Shown: piece after piece, positions 1-11,437 of the stretch
Position numbering within the stretch: position 1 is the first letter of the stretch
Layout: every line of letters starts with the position of its first letter
Source: Hysterangium stoloniferum
Taxonomy: Eukaryota; Basidiomycota; Agaricomycetes; Hysterangiales; Hysterangiaceae
Assembly (NCBI GenBank): GCA_015178975.1
Contig: WHVD01000005.1
Location: 992,001-1,056,000, forward strand
Reading direction: 5' to 3'
Length of the DNA: 64,000 nucleotides
Made by a program: the position numbers and the translations under genes
The notes under the pieces: generated by a model
Seen by the model: the letters and a program-made list of their open reading frames with translations, nothing else
Told to the model about the DNA's origin: nothing
Database searches by the model: none

Positions 1-12
1 GGGAACGCAGAA

Positions 13-1498
13 TCATGCCGCGACCTTCTCCGTCTGCTGCGGGCTTTCTCCTGTCTGTTTTTCTTTGGGCAACGTCTTCGCCCATCCCATCCTCGCCGCG
101 ATGTACTCCTGTCCAATCACCTCCACCCCCACTTTAATCACATTGACAAGCACATCTTCCACCCAGGAATTCTCCTCTTCCCCTTTCCCAGCCGCATCTT
201 CCCTTTCAAATGCTTCAATCCAATGGGATGGAACTACCTGGGTTATTGTTGTATGCGTTAGCGAGTGTGATGGGGAGGAGAGATATAAAAGGAATTGAAG
301 ATGGGTAGGAGGCTCTGAGCTTGGAGAAGCCGTGCTGTCCGGGACCAGCGGCAGAGAAATGCATGTGTGGTAGGGCTGGATGCGGAGGAAGACAGGGCTG
401 TATGTCGTAGGATTCGTGGCAGTCGACTGTTTTACAGGGGGTTTCTGTGCATTATGTTTGATCATCTCTGCAACATTAGCCTGCAAAGCGTTAATTTAAA
501 AAAACGATGCAAGATATGGAGAGCTTACTTGAGCCAGCTTGTACGCGGCATCGAAACCGTCCACAATGCCCAAATCACGTTCGGGCTCCCCATCCGGGGC
601 ATCCTTTGGTCGTGATTCGTCTCCCTTGTTGACAACCAGATCGCCACCCTCAACCTGTTCCATTACCTAGAGACATAGAGTAACTCAATCGGTCATAAAT
701 AGCATACAGGGATTGACGGACCTTGGCCAAAGCTTGGTATACGAGAGATTCGACGCCGTCATAACCTCGCATATCGTGGCTTAGCCACACTTGAATTACC
801 TCGTGTTCCGCGATAGGAGGTGCAACGACATTTAGAATCTCCGTAAAAGTCGATAGACCCACAGACTTCAGATCCTGACCTACAGAAGAAACGAAACACT
901 TGCGCGTGAGCTGATAGCAAAACTAAGACGCCTGCATTCCCATACCGAGTTTATCTAGTTGGGCATTCTTCACGTATTCCATCATGCCCTCAGACCATTT
1001 TTTTGCCTGCTCGTTCTTGGGCAGATTCTTCACCTGTTCGTCAACGACATTGCGGGCCTGTTTCACGGCGGCCGAGGCCGTCGACCATACCGACCCCCAC
1101 CCCCATGATCCCGCACTGTTCTGGACACCTGCTTCACCAGCAGACGTGTCCACAGCGGCGCTGGCTGCAGCGGTATTTGAGGCCGACCGGGTATGTGCTG
1201 ACGGCGCAGGCGAGGCACTGCGGCTCACCGCGCCGTCCGCGCCCTTGCGCAGAGATATCCTCGACGACGTGCGCGGTGTCACGATACGAGGCTGCGTTGT
1301 GGACGGTCGCATGGGCTCGGAGCTTTTCTGCGTGATCTCGTCGAGAAACGCGAGTGCTTCGGCTTCGTTCGTGGTTGCGGTTGCAGTGGTCGCAGGCGTT
1401 GAAGCCCCCGAGGGCCGCGACGACGGCTCTACAGCGACGGGGACATTAAGCGAGTCGAGATCATCGAGAAATTGCAGGGCTTCCTGTTGCTTTGACAT
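13..1498 (-). CDS. MTC1: Mtc1-like protein (maintenance of telomere capping 1 family, DUF5427)
   Basis: Four exons read right to left. Exon 1 (1498-946) starts MSKQQEALQFLDDLDSLNV, the usual start of fungal DUF5427/Mtc1 proteins, and is followed by a Ser/Thr/Ala-rich low-complexity stretch and a segment with GWGSVWSTASAAVKQA. The first intron (945-880, GTATGG...TGTAG) joins KLG to QDLKSVGLSTFTEIL in frame. Later exons carry HEVIQVWLSHDMRGYDGVE and a C-terminus with EYIAARMGWAKTLP, then TGA at 13-15. Family members are about 400-450 aa, which matches. In yeast the protein is linked genetically to telomere capping but is cytoplasmic/COPI-associated, and its biochemical role is unknown. It is divergent with LSC2, sharing a 90-bp intergenic region. 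The exon 2/3 boundary near 727-667 is approximate. Confidence 0.82.
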
Positions 1499-1588
1499 AC
1501 TCGACTGAGCGGAAGTAGTGATCTGGGTGACGTCTGTTACTGCTTCGGGTAACAGCCTTACTAGCTCTTTTGCACTTGTAATCTTGCG
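1499..1588. promoter_or_regulatory. 90-bp divergent intergenic region between MTC1 and LSC2
   Basis: The two start codons face away from each other with only 90 bp between them, so both 5' UTRs and core promoters must lie here or overlap the neighbouring gene. No TATA box or clear transcription factor site was recognised. The bidirectional role is inferred from geometry alone. Confidence 0.5.
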
Positions 1589-3373
1589 ATGTTATCCACA
1601 CTAAGGAAAGCGGCTTCATCTCGCGTTCGTACATTAGTATGAGACAGTATATACAGATACTGACTAAAAGTTACAGGCTAAGTCTGCTGGTCAGAGACGT
1701 TTTCTATCCATCCATGAATACCAATCTATGGACCTTTTGGGTTCAGTTCGTTGGTTGCACTGTTCGCCGTGGAACTTCATTAACCATGCCTACAGTATGG
1801 AATCCCAACGCCGAAGTCAAAGGCGGCCCATACCCCCGAGGAAGCGTACACCGTTGCAAAGACCTTTGGTGTGTTCGATGTAGCCCTCTCATCTTCAAAT
1901 ATTTGCCTAAGCATACATTATATATAGGGACCGACAAGCTGGTTATCAAAGCACAGGTACTTGCTGGCGGTCGCGGTAAAGGAAAGTTTGATAATGGATT
2001 GCAAGGAGGCGTCCACCTCATTAACAGGTAATATCAACCCAACCTTCTGGCATTCGGTCGACTCCTCACATCCTAGTAGTGCGGAGGAGGCTAAAGAATA
2101 CGCATCGAAGATGATCGGTGCCAAACTTATCACCAAACAGACCGGCGCAGCTGGCAAAATTTGCAACGCTGTGAGCTCTAACCCCAAATTGCTGGGATAA
2201 TGTTTCTGAATGGGTCCCTGTTCAGATCATGATTGCGGAACGTCGCACCCCATCTCATGAGTATTACGCCGCGATTCTGAACGATCGCGCCAGCCAGGGC
2301 CCAGTCCTAGTCACGTCGCGTCAAGGTGGCATGAACATCGAAGAAGTCGCTGCATCAGACCCCGATGCTATTCTAACGACACCGATCAACTACAAAGATG
2401 GACTGTCGTCTGCTGAAGCCATTGAGTTGGCTGGCAAACTCGGGTTCGCTGAATCCAACAAGGCAGCGGCTGCGAAAACGTTCCAGAATCTGTACACGAT
2501 CTTCAAGGACAAGGACGCCACACAAATCGAAATCAACCCGCTTGCAGAAACCGACGACGGGGCCGTGCTCTGGTCGGTCGCGACTACTCTTTCTTGTACT
2601 TTTTTTGTATTTGCTCACTCCACACAAGCATGGACGCGAAATTCGGGTTTGATGACAATGCCGCATTCCGCCAACCCGACATCTTTGCGTTGCGTGATGT
2701 CAGCCAAGAGGCGCCTTCTGAAGTTGAAGCCGACAAGTATGGTCTCAACTTCATCAAGCTTGATGGGAACATCGGATGCCTTGTCAACGGAGCTGGCTTG
2801 GCCATGGCCACCATGGATGTTTTGAAACTACACGGCGGTATTTATTTTCATCGTCCCGATAGAGATTCAGAAGGGTGATATGTTTGCTAGGTGATCCTGC
2901 CAATTTCTTGGACGTTGGAGGGTAAGCATACTCACCCATCTCGACTTTTTTCATTCTCAAAGAGTGTCTGCAGAGGAGCGACGCCCGATACTGTTAAGAA
3001 AGCTTTCGAGATTCTACTGGCTGACAAAGGTGTCAAGGCGATCTTCATCAACATCTTTGGAGGTGTGTATGGCCACCCTTTCGCATGGCAATCTGCTCAC
3101 CGTGCAATCTGCTAGGCATCATGCGTTGTGATTACATTGCAGAAGGTGTCATTAAAGCCACGAAGGAGCTCCAGTTGACTATTCCGTTAGTTGTTAGATT
3201 GCAAGGAACTATGGAGAAAGAAGCAAAAAAGTACGTCACGATCCGTAACTGCTCTGTTTTACTCCTCAATGACCGTTATATTGCCAAGACTAATCCAGGA
3301 GTCTGGTCTTAAAATTTTTGCTTATGATGGGCTCGATGAGGCTGCCGAAAAGGCCGTCCAGGTTGCGCTATAG
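1589..3373 (+). CDS. LSC2: Succinyl-CoA ligase (ADP/GDP-forming) subunit beta, mitochondrial
   Basis: About ten short exons. The start [14 protein letters not shown] is a basic, Ser/Ala-rich mitochondrial presequence. Next come [11 protein letters not shown], an intron (1746-1795), then [20 protein letters not shown], and [20 protein letters not shown] (ATP-grasp, nucleotide binding). Downstream are [31 protein letters not shown] (metal-binding region), [40 protein letters not shown] (phosphate-binding region), [10 protein letters not shown] and [19 protein letters not shown]; the end is [14 protein letters not shown]. The enzyme converts succinyl-CoA to succinate with ATP or GTP formation in the TCA cycle, paired with the alpha subunit Lsc1. 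The exon coding [10 protein letters not shown] is only about 30 nt. Nucleotide specificity cannot be decided from what is seen. Convergent with the gene ending at 3563. Confidence 0.93.
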
Positions 3374-3562
3374 AGATTGCCTTCAAATATTCAGATAGAC
3401 ACTAATGGATTCACGTATTAATATTGCTTGCATATTCATGTCGCTCAGGCTATTGGCAGAAGTGATTGTTAAGATGAAAATAACATGCACCGATATACAG
3501 GAGATGAGTAAAGAAAAAGAAGACAAATATTGCTTGAATGGAGACACGTTGACAATAAACAT

Positions 3563-6500
3563 TCATGATTGGAACACAAACGACGTAGTTGGTACTTGTT
3601 GATAACCGGGATTAAGAGGAACCCCACCATATCCGTCATATCCAGGTCGAGGCATCATTCCACCTCGACCCGCGCCCACCGGTACGGCATACATAGTCGG
3701 TGCTTGCACAGGCGGTTGTGGTGGCGAAAACACGTGTGTGACATGCATATGCTGCATTGGGTGTCCAACAGGTGCGTGGGCCATGTGTGGTGAACGAGAG
3801 TGCATTTGGTTCATATCCATCTGATGCGCGTACATCGGTGCTGGAGGCGGGGCCATACTTCCAGGGTTGCCCGACACTCTGCGATGCATCATCTGACCTG
3901 GCGCTGTAGGCGGCGCTACTGGTCCTGTCGAGGGATACATGACCTGACCTGACGGAGCACCTGCTGGGCGTATAAATGATCCTGGCTGCGGTGGTGGTGG
4001 AGGCGTTGGTAGCCACATTCCATGAGCAATAGGCGGTGAAGGGCCATTCACTGCCATTCGGTGATGAGCTATTGGACTAGGCATTCCGGGGGCATACATT
4101 AGTGTCGGACTTGGAGAGTGCCCGACCATAGTGTGTGGATATGGGGCGAAAGCTGGTCGCCCCGGCGGCGGTGGAAAGGACACACCCATTGGTTGATTGT
4201 GTCGGTGGTTTTGTGACAACAGTGGCGTCTGAGTATATGGAGCTTGACGGTTCGCCGGTGAATCCGGGACCTGTTGAAATGCTCTAGTGACCTCCTGAAG
4301 AGATAATCGCGACGGGGTAGGGACAGGCGCCGTAGGGGGTGGCGTCCCCCCATCCTCCGATTTCATATCTTGAACAGTGAAGGGGATAGAAGGTAGATCA
4401 TCTGTGATGCCTTTCAACGAATTTGAGGTGCTTCCTGACGGATGTCCTGAGGGTTGCGACCAAACAGCTTTCAGGTGTTCGGGATCCGGTGCACGTCGAT
4501 CCGGAGACTCCTTCAGGGAAAAGTTAAGAGGCGATTTGCCCCATGTTGCATTGTTATGCGCTGCTGGAGGAGTCTGTGGTCTAGTTGTCGGGCCCTGGAG
4601 CAGTCCATGAGCGTTTTATATCAATTGGAGAGGACAGACAAACTTGCCGATTCATCTGAGCTCTTGCTTTCTGATTTACTAGCAACTAGACGCGGTACGG
4701 TCGTCTCAGCAGGAGTGTCTTGTGGACTACATGTCGAAACTGTCTTTGACATCGCCGTACATGAGTCGCCCGAATCGCCCGAAGTGCCACTTTTCAACGT
4801 GGCTTGTGAAAGTTCAGTGGAATCTAGCTCGCTTGTTACGGTAAATCGAGGTAAAGTCTTTGTTCCGTCTGCGTCAGGGTCTCCTTTGGACGTCCGGAAG
4901 AAGGCTACATCTGGACCGGAAGTGGACCGCCTAGAGAAAAGCAGTCCCGCACCGATGGGAGGAAGTGAAACTGTCGCTAGCTTGGCAGATTGTGGTCTGG
5001 ATGGAAAAACAGTTTTAGATGATCTGGTAAACTGAGGAAGCGATGTTGAAGAATCAGGTGGCGGCGAACGACTCGTAGTATTCAATTCGTGGTCAGACAC
5101 ATTTTCGTCGGCTTTCTCTGTCTTGAGTGAGGTCAAAGGAGTCGCCGAACGACGCCACGAAGGCACTGAAGAATCACGGGGTCGCTCGAGTGAAGTCCTA
5201 TGAATGTGTGGCCTGTTAGGCGGGGAAACACCTGGCAACTTAATCTTCACGCCGTCCTCAGTGATGAGTGTCCGCCCTGAGTTTACAACGGCTTCATGGG
5301 ACGACTGAAGTTGTGGGAGACGTGAAATTCGGCTGGTAGGCAGGAGGACCCGGGGCTTTCCTCCCTTGATGGGGTATCTCCTGTGGAAAAGCTCATCACG
5401 AGAAAGTTCCCGTTTATTCATACCCTCAACGGGGGGATCCCATGAAAGTATATCCCAACGCACCGGCCCAGGAGGGAGATTCCAGAAGTGTAGCTGCCTC
5501 CTGGAGAGTATTTCCCGAATGTGAGATACTTTTGGGAGCTTCACTGCAAAGGTATTCCATACTGGCCTTGGCGAAGCCGGCGGTGGTGAACGAGTAACAT
5601 CAAAGACCTCCGTTGGCAACGGTCGAGTAACTGGGATTGAGGAAAAATTGCCTGCTTGTCGTTGAGGGATGACTTTTAGTGTATCCTGTTGGGAACGCCA
5701 TGAGGTTAGGGAAGAATCCAGCACATCCGTCTGCGAAGAACGACCATCAGGTATTTTCTCAAGTGTCTCGCGAATCGACGGCACACTCGGCAATTCTTGA
5801 GCATGCATACCCACAAGGGCGCCCTTGATGCGAGACATAGTATCTGTTAATGTAGACAAAGGAGCCTCTTTGAAATGTGATGCTCTGGGAGATCGCAACG
5901 CTGCAACAACTGGTGACATATGAGTAGATTGTGAGGTGGATGTTATCGATGCTTGATCGCCATGTGGCAAGGCACGTTTGGCTTGTGAAGCTGTCGGTGA
6001 AGGTGGATGTTTCGAATCAAAGGTCGGGCCTGGCTCTTTCACAGGGAATAATTCTTCTGTGGAGAATATTGGCATACTTTGAGTGCGCAGTTCATCAACA
6101 GGGGGCGATGTGGGTACAGCGGGTTTAAGGATTGGTCGCCGCCATGAACTCTGATCACTTTTCGGTAATAGGACAGAATCTGACTGATTCGTGCTCGTAT
6201 TAGCGTCAAAAAAATCGCTAGCGACGGGACGTCGCGCACGAATGGAGGGTTCAGCTTGTAGGGGAGTTGCGTTATCCGTAGGCAACTCGGTAGGAACTGG
6301 AACTGAATCGCCCATGAATTTGCCCAAGTCGCAAAAGTCTACAATCTCCAGTTGTTCATCAGGTTTCACTGATAAGTCAAGACCCATAAACTCCGTCGTT
6401 GATAACAATGTTCCTTGGCGTCCTCGACCAGGAGACCGTGGATCGTCCGTGGATGAAGCCTTTTGAGCACGTTCAACAGTAGCAGCCATAGTATCAGACT

Positions 6501-9333
6501 TCGCTACTGGCTTTGCTGCCGATAAATCTGTTGCTGCTATTGATACCGGCGCCTTACGCCATGAATCAGCCTGTGCCGCAGGTGAAATATCAGGTAGTTT
6601 CCGGAGTAGAGGAGCGGGCGCATGTCGGTTTTGAAGAGTACGAGTGGTAGATGGGCTAACAGGTGATGCTTCAATGTCCCTCTTATCCTTGGATTCTTCA
6701 GAAGGCTGAGAAGGCAGGCGGTCGGCCTTGACTAACAATCTCGGTGGCTCCTGAACTCGCGACTTCATATTCATCATCAGTAACAATACAACGGAGTAAT
6801 AGAAATTTTGCTTACATCCTGGACAGGTTTAGTCTGTGGAAGCGTGTCTGCTTTCCTTTTTTCATCCAAAAGAGCAGCCAATTCCTCCGCCTTCTTTTTC
6901 GCTCGTTCTTGGGCCTCCAGCCTCCGCTTTTCTTCTTCTTCACCTTCTTGTTTTCTCTTTCTAGCCCGCTCGATGGCCAGGTGCATTGCGTCTCTAACCA
7001 AAGCATCTTTGTCTACTTCATTGATGGCTGTCTCTGTAACTGATCCAGTGGGCATTGGCATTGGCAAAGCTGACATTGGGCGTTCTGACCCCGGAGAAGT
7101 AAGGGAACGTGCCGACATAGCTGGTGAAATACCAGATAATCTTTGAGAAGGATCCCTGACAGGTACTGGCGGCGGCGGCATACGGATATGAGATGGAAGC
7201 CGTCCTGCCCTCTCACGCGACCGCTCGTGCGTCAACGCGTCATGGAGAACCGGGATAGATTGTTGACTAATGTTTGAATCGCGACGACCTCTGTCCCTGC
7301 GATCAGCGCCAGCTACTGGAGGGATGATGGATGTGTCCCATCTTCGTTCACGACCCCGCGAACGGTCTCGGACAGATGAACCAGCAGCGCTGCTCATGCT
7401 TTCCCGTCGACATAATTCCCACGGTTGGCCTTCTTCTTTGGCAGACGCGGAGGGAGGACCACGAGATGGCCCTCCTTCGCCCCACCGGCCACGCTCTGCC
7501 CCAGATCCAAAAATCCGAGGCGGCCCACTTTTCCAAGCTGAATCGGGACCTGACGGTCCTTTCTGCAGTAATTGAACATTGCTGGCGAGTGACGAGTGGG
7601 GTGGCGCTTCCCGCCCTTGTGGATGAGCAGGTCCTTGCTGCCTTGGAGGCATAAATGGAGCCTTAGCATTCGACCAGGGTTCAAGTCGATTCGACCGCTC
7701 ATTAAACAGGACGCGGGACGTCGGCGAGTTGGAATCATAGGGAGACTGTGGTGAACCTGACGCAGAACCATCTATAGGGGAATGATAAGTTCCTGTCGGT
7801 TGTACTCCCACCAGTCGGAGAGGTAGATTCCCGGAGGACGTAGATTGTACGGGCGAGGACTTGCCCCTGGGCCAACTACGACCGATATCTTGTCCAAACC
7901 TCTCCTCCTTGGTAACAGGCTCAAGGGATATTGGCGACTTCGGTGTGGAGTCCTCTTGCGGGGGTTCATCGCTGGGAGGTAATTCAATTTTTTTCTCAAC
8001 CTTGTATTGTGTTCCATCCCCGAATTCAATTACACCGCCTAAGAAATCATTATCTTCATCCTCCATCTAGAATGCATGTAAGTATGCTTTTTTCCAAACA
8101 ATAAATTCGGGTCACCTCATCCCAATGGCGGACGTTAGCGTCCAAATGAGCACCTCTAAATGCAGCAGCAGTTTCGTTCATAGCCTGCTTCTGAGCTGCC
8201 TTCTGCGCCGCCGCGGCTGTCTCCGCATCCGAAGCCTTCATTGCTTTGAGTTTGCGGCCTAGCAAAGTGATTTAGTGAATTGATATCATCCAAAAATCTC
8301 GGATACCGAGCACGACATACCATGAGCAGCTTCTGCTGCTGTAGGAAAGTCATTTTGGATCTCTAGTCCCGGTCCGCTATTGTTCAATCCACCTCTTGGA
8401 GATGCCCCCGACACTTTACCCCAGACAGGCTTGCCCTGTTGTGAGCTTTGCGAAGAGACAGGAATTGAGTGGCCATTCGGAATAGGAGACTCGCCGGGAC
8501 GACGCTTCACAGATTGTTGGAGTGATGGCGTGCTGGCAGCGTCATGAAGGAGTGGTTGGGGCGATGAAGAAGGTGGTGTTGGCCCAGCACTGCTACCAGG
8601 TGTACCGGTTCGTAACCAGCCAGATGTTGACGAAACTGAAGGTTGTGGAATAGCGGTAAGTTTAGCAGTAACCAGCCGCGAGGGGGCTGGTCGATCAGTG
8701 GACGGAGATCGGGCTAACAAGCAAACTGAATCAAATGACACTAGGATAAAATGGTGCAAATGATAACTCACAACTCGGACTTGTGCCCCGACGCTGCCCC
8801 GCACCATTGACGTTTCCTGCTCCAGATCCAGCGTGTGAACTGCCTCCCTGTGGTGTGCCTAAGGAGGAGGAAGTCTTCTCAAGGAATCGCTTGTTAATGG
8901 TTACAGAGCTAAACCGCTTAATTGGCGGCAGTGCAACAGCAGAGGCTTGCGGGGAAGGCGACGACGCCTGGATTGCAGACGCAGTCGGCGCTGTGGCGTC
9001 GTCTCTAAGTTTCGGATCTGGGTCACCACTCGCCACTAAATGCGGCATAGTTGAAGGCACTGCGGGATGCTCAAAGACAGAGACCCTACCTGATGCGCCA
9101 TCGCCCTCTCCGCCCTTATGACTGCTCATGTCAAATGCATCGTGGCTCGGTCGTGGCGCATCTATATCGTCTGGTACAGGCAATATCGATGAATCCATAT
9201 CATCCTTCACCTCGGCGTTCAACGACGCAGCCTCGCCACCCCCCTCCCCAACCCCCTCCAAACTCGAAACACTAGTGGGAGCAGCAGCAGCTAGGACAGC
9301 AATACTAGTATCTGACGGTAGATTATCCGCCAT
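3563..9333 (-). CDS. Large Pro/Ser-rich, mostly disordered protein; not recognised
   Basis: At least six exons: 9333-~8773, ~8714-8321, ~8263-8115, 8066-~6820, ~6750-4630 and ~4575-3563, giving roughly 1,800 residues. The start is MADNLPSDTSIAVL. The best-ordered part is early: QGKPVWGKVSG, LEIQNDFPTAAEAAHGRKLK, a short Ala-rich helix, then RHWDE (exon end) joined to MEDEDNDFLGGVIEFGDGTQ. These look like a conserved block; I have a vague memory of similar blocks in other fungal hypothetical proteins but cannot name the family. Exon 4 ends in a strongly charged helix (AIERARKRKQEGEEEEKRRL...) that may be a coiled coil. Exons 5 and 6 are low-complexity; the last is Pro/Met/His/Gly-rich (e.g. 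HPMQHMHVTHVFSPPQPP), as in RNA-granule or scaffold proteins. The donor near 4625 is uncertain: the obvious GTTTGT site leaves a stop, and a GTCCTC donor restores the frame. No function is assigned. Confidence 0.7.
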
Positions 9334-9759
9334 ACATACGACGGACGCGTGTTAGTGTCTATGCCGGAGGCTAAGTGTATAATGCAATGTATGGTGCAGA
9401 TATGAGAGGGTTCTTGCTTGGAAACCTGATAGAATAATAGGTGCAGAGAAGTCGCAACAATGGGGGGGTGACAATGGGAGAGATCAAAGATTTCGAATAA
9501 GATATCGTCAGAAACTTCCAAAGCAGCTAATAAATAAGCGAATACTCACTTTAAACTTGTATGTAGTCTGATAATTCGCGCGGTAAAGTAGCTAGCTAAA
9601 TGGCTGCTGGTGGACTTGCCGCCGCTTCACTGGCCCAACTGAAATAGGCGCCTGCAGCATTTCCTTAAACACGTTCCCCAACACTCGGACGACTCGATCA
9701 TACTGTAGTGGATAGTAATAATAGGTTTTCTTTCTGGCAGGAATCTACATTCTTTTCTA
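9334..9759. other. Intergenic region, no gene seen
   Basis: Lies between the start of the large gene and the stop of NDUFS3, both on the minus strand, so it should hold the promoter and 5' UTR of the former and the 3' UTR of the latter. No motif was recognised. Confidence 0.6.
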
Positions 9760-10926
9760 CTACTTCTTAACTTCCTCTTTCTTCTCAGGTGGTGGTGGTG
9801 GTGGCGGCGCCGGTTTAAACTCGTCGGGCCGCACCGAATCCGCACCTTCTCCAACCATCTCCCAAGGTGACTGAGACTCAAAATTGCTACGGAAAATAAA
9901 TTCAGTATATTTACAAATAGTATAAATAACAACAAACCGGAAAGTTTGGGTCAACTGCAGTGGTTCATAAACCACTCGCTTCCTCTCCTCATCGTACCGA
10001 ACCTCCGTGTAACCCTAGAGATAAGCACCGTTGATATGATGGATATAAGCTAGATTTCTCGGACACATACTGTCAAGGGAAAGTCCTTTCGCAATGGATG
10101 GCCCTCGAATCCTGACAACAATGTAGGGCAAAATGATCTCCTTAACAAAAGTACCCCTTACCATAGTCCGTAAGAATGCGCCGTCTATAATCACACCGGA
10201 AGATGAGCCATATAAAGCCAACAGAGAGCGAAAGTCACCGACAGGTCTGGATGTCCTTCAAAGAAAACCCCATACATATCCCACACCTCCCGCTCAAACC
10301 TGAACCACCGTGTCAGAGATATCACCAAAATACCAGAACCGCTCGACGGACCAGTCCGCACTACGGAACACACTTGTCGCACTCGGCACAACATCGAGCT
10401 CCGCGGCATAGGTCTTGACGCGTATCCGCGAAGCATACACCACGCTCAGCAAGTGATAGACAACTTCGAACCGCTTGTCCCGCGACGGATAGTCCACACC
10501 GCTGATATCCACACAGGCCTTAAACTGGCATTTCGCATGGTCGCGCAAGAAGGTCAGCACCGGCACCACTCCGCTCGGGCAGATGTGCAGCGTAAGCTCA
10601 TCGCGCAGAATCGATATCTGTTGTATATATTTCGGGAGGCATTCCATGAGATAGGCACCATAGCTATGGAGCTGTGGCGTTATCGCAGCATGCTTTGCTA
10701 GAGCCGGGTTGGGTGAAGTTGGCTCTGAAAATGGGGATCCAGTGGGAACTGCTATTGGAAGGGCTGTAAATCATGGATAATAACTCCGGACGCTACAAAA
10801 CCGCAAACCTTGAGAAATAGCTATGGCCGAGCGGAATCCCCGTATATGAGGGACGGTTATACGAGAGCTGGATAATTTGAGAGGGTTTGCTAGCCTCGCA
10901 GACCTCAGTGCAAGTCGGTAGGCCAT
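9760..10926 (-). CDS. NDUFS3: NADH:ubiquinone oxidoreductase (complex I) 30 kDa subunit, NDUFS3/NuoC family
   Basis: Start at 10926 gives MAYRLALRSARLANPLKLSS, an Arg-rich mitochondrial presequence without acidic residues. An intron (donor near 10808, acceptor at CCAATAG) leads into mature sequence with LHSYGAYLMECLPKYIQQIS and CQFKACVDISGVDYPSRDKR. The family signature is spread over several exons: ...RSADW, then FEREVWDMYGVFFEGHPDL, then a 23-nt exon (10162-10184) coding RRILTDY, then a 41-nt exon (10071-10111) coding [14 protein letters not shown], then GYTEVRYDEERKRVVYEPL. The C-terminus is an unusual Pro run and KKEEVKK. The protein sits in the peripheral arm of complex I near the quinone-binding interface. 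The splice chain is in frame throughout with canonical GT-AG ends. Confidence 0.94.
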
Positions 10927-11437
10927 AACCATTTGTCACGTCGGTCACACCGGCCACATCACAGATTCGAGCATTACGTAACTTGGCATTGACCTGATAT
11001 AGGTTATCCAGGATTAAAAAAAAATTTGGTGGTTCTATAAAAGAGAGGAGTAGTTTTCTGATCTTATTCTTCACTGGCGTTCAATCTCCCGCATCATAGA
11101 AAATCGAAAAATCACATTGTTAACACAGAGGGAGACTTTGACAAGTATTGTAATGGATAGTGGTGTTTGATAATAAAACAGTAGGGAGGCGAGCCAGATG
11201 AGGAAATGCTATACTATATAGGGTAGTGTACTATTGGTCCGAATGATGATGTGGAAATGCTACAGCCGCTAGTCCCCCGGAGCACGGTTTGGGGGAAATG
11301 CAAATGTTGAAACGAAAAAAAAGTGACGTTTGTGCACCGAAAAGAAGGAAGGTAATATCACAGTGATGAGGACAATTCATATCCTGGTGGTCGGATCGGA
11401 TGTTCGTGATTTTAGCAAAACAATGGGACGTGGATAT
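10927..11437. other. Intergenic region, no gene seen
   Basis: Upstream of NDUFS3 and downstream of the BTG/Tob gene (both minus). Small ORFs here (for example 10793-11074) overlap the NDUFS3 first exon in another frame and are not credible. Confidence 0.6.

Noticed and set aside
984..1508. 174-codon plus-strand ORF
   Set aside because: Mirror frame of the Mtc1-like first exon, caused by high GC content.
7270..7654. Plus-strand ORFs over the large minus-strand gene (also 6191-6466, 8783-9121)
   Set aside because: Shadows of low-complexity coding sequence on the opposite strand.
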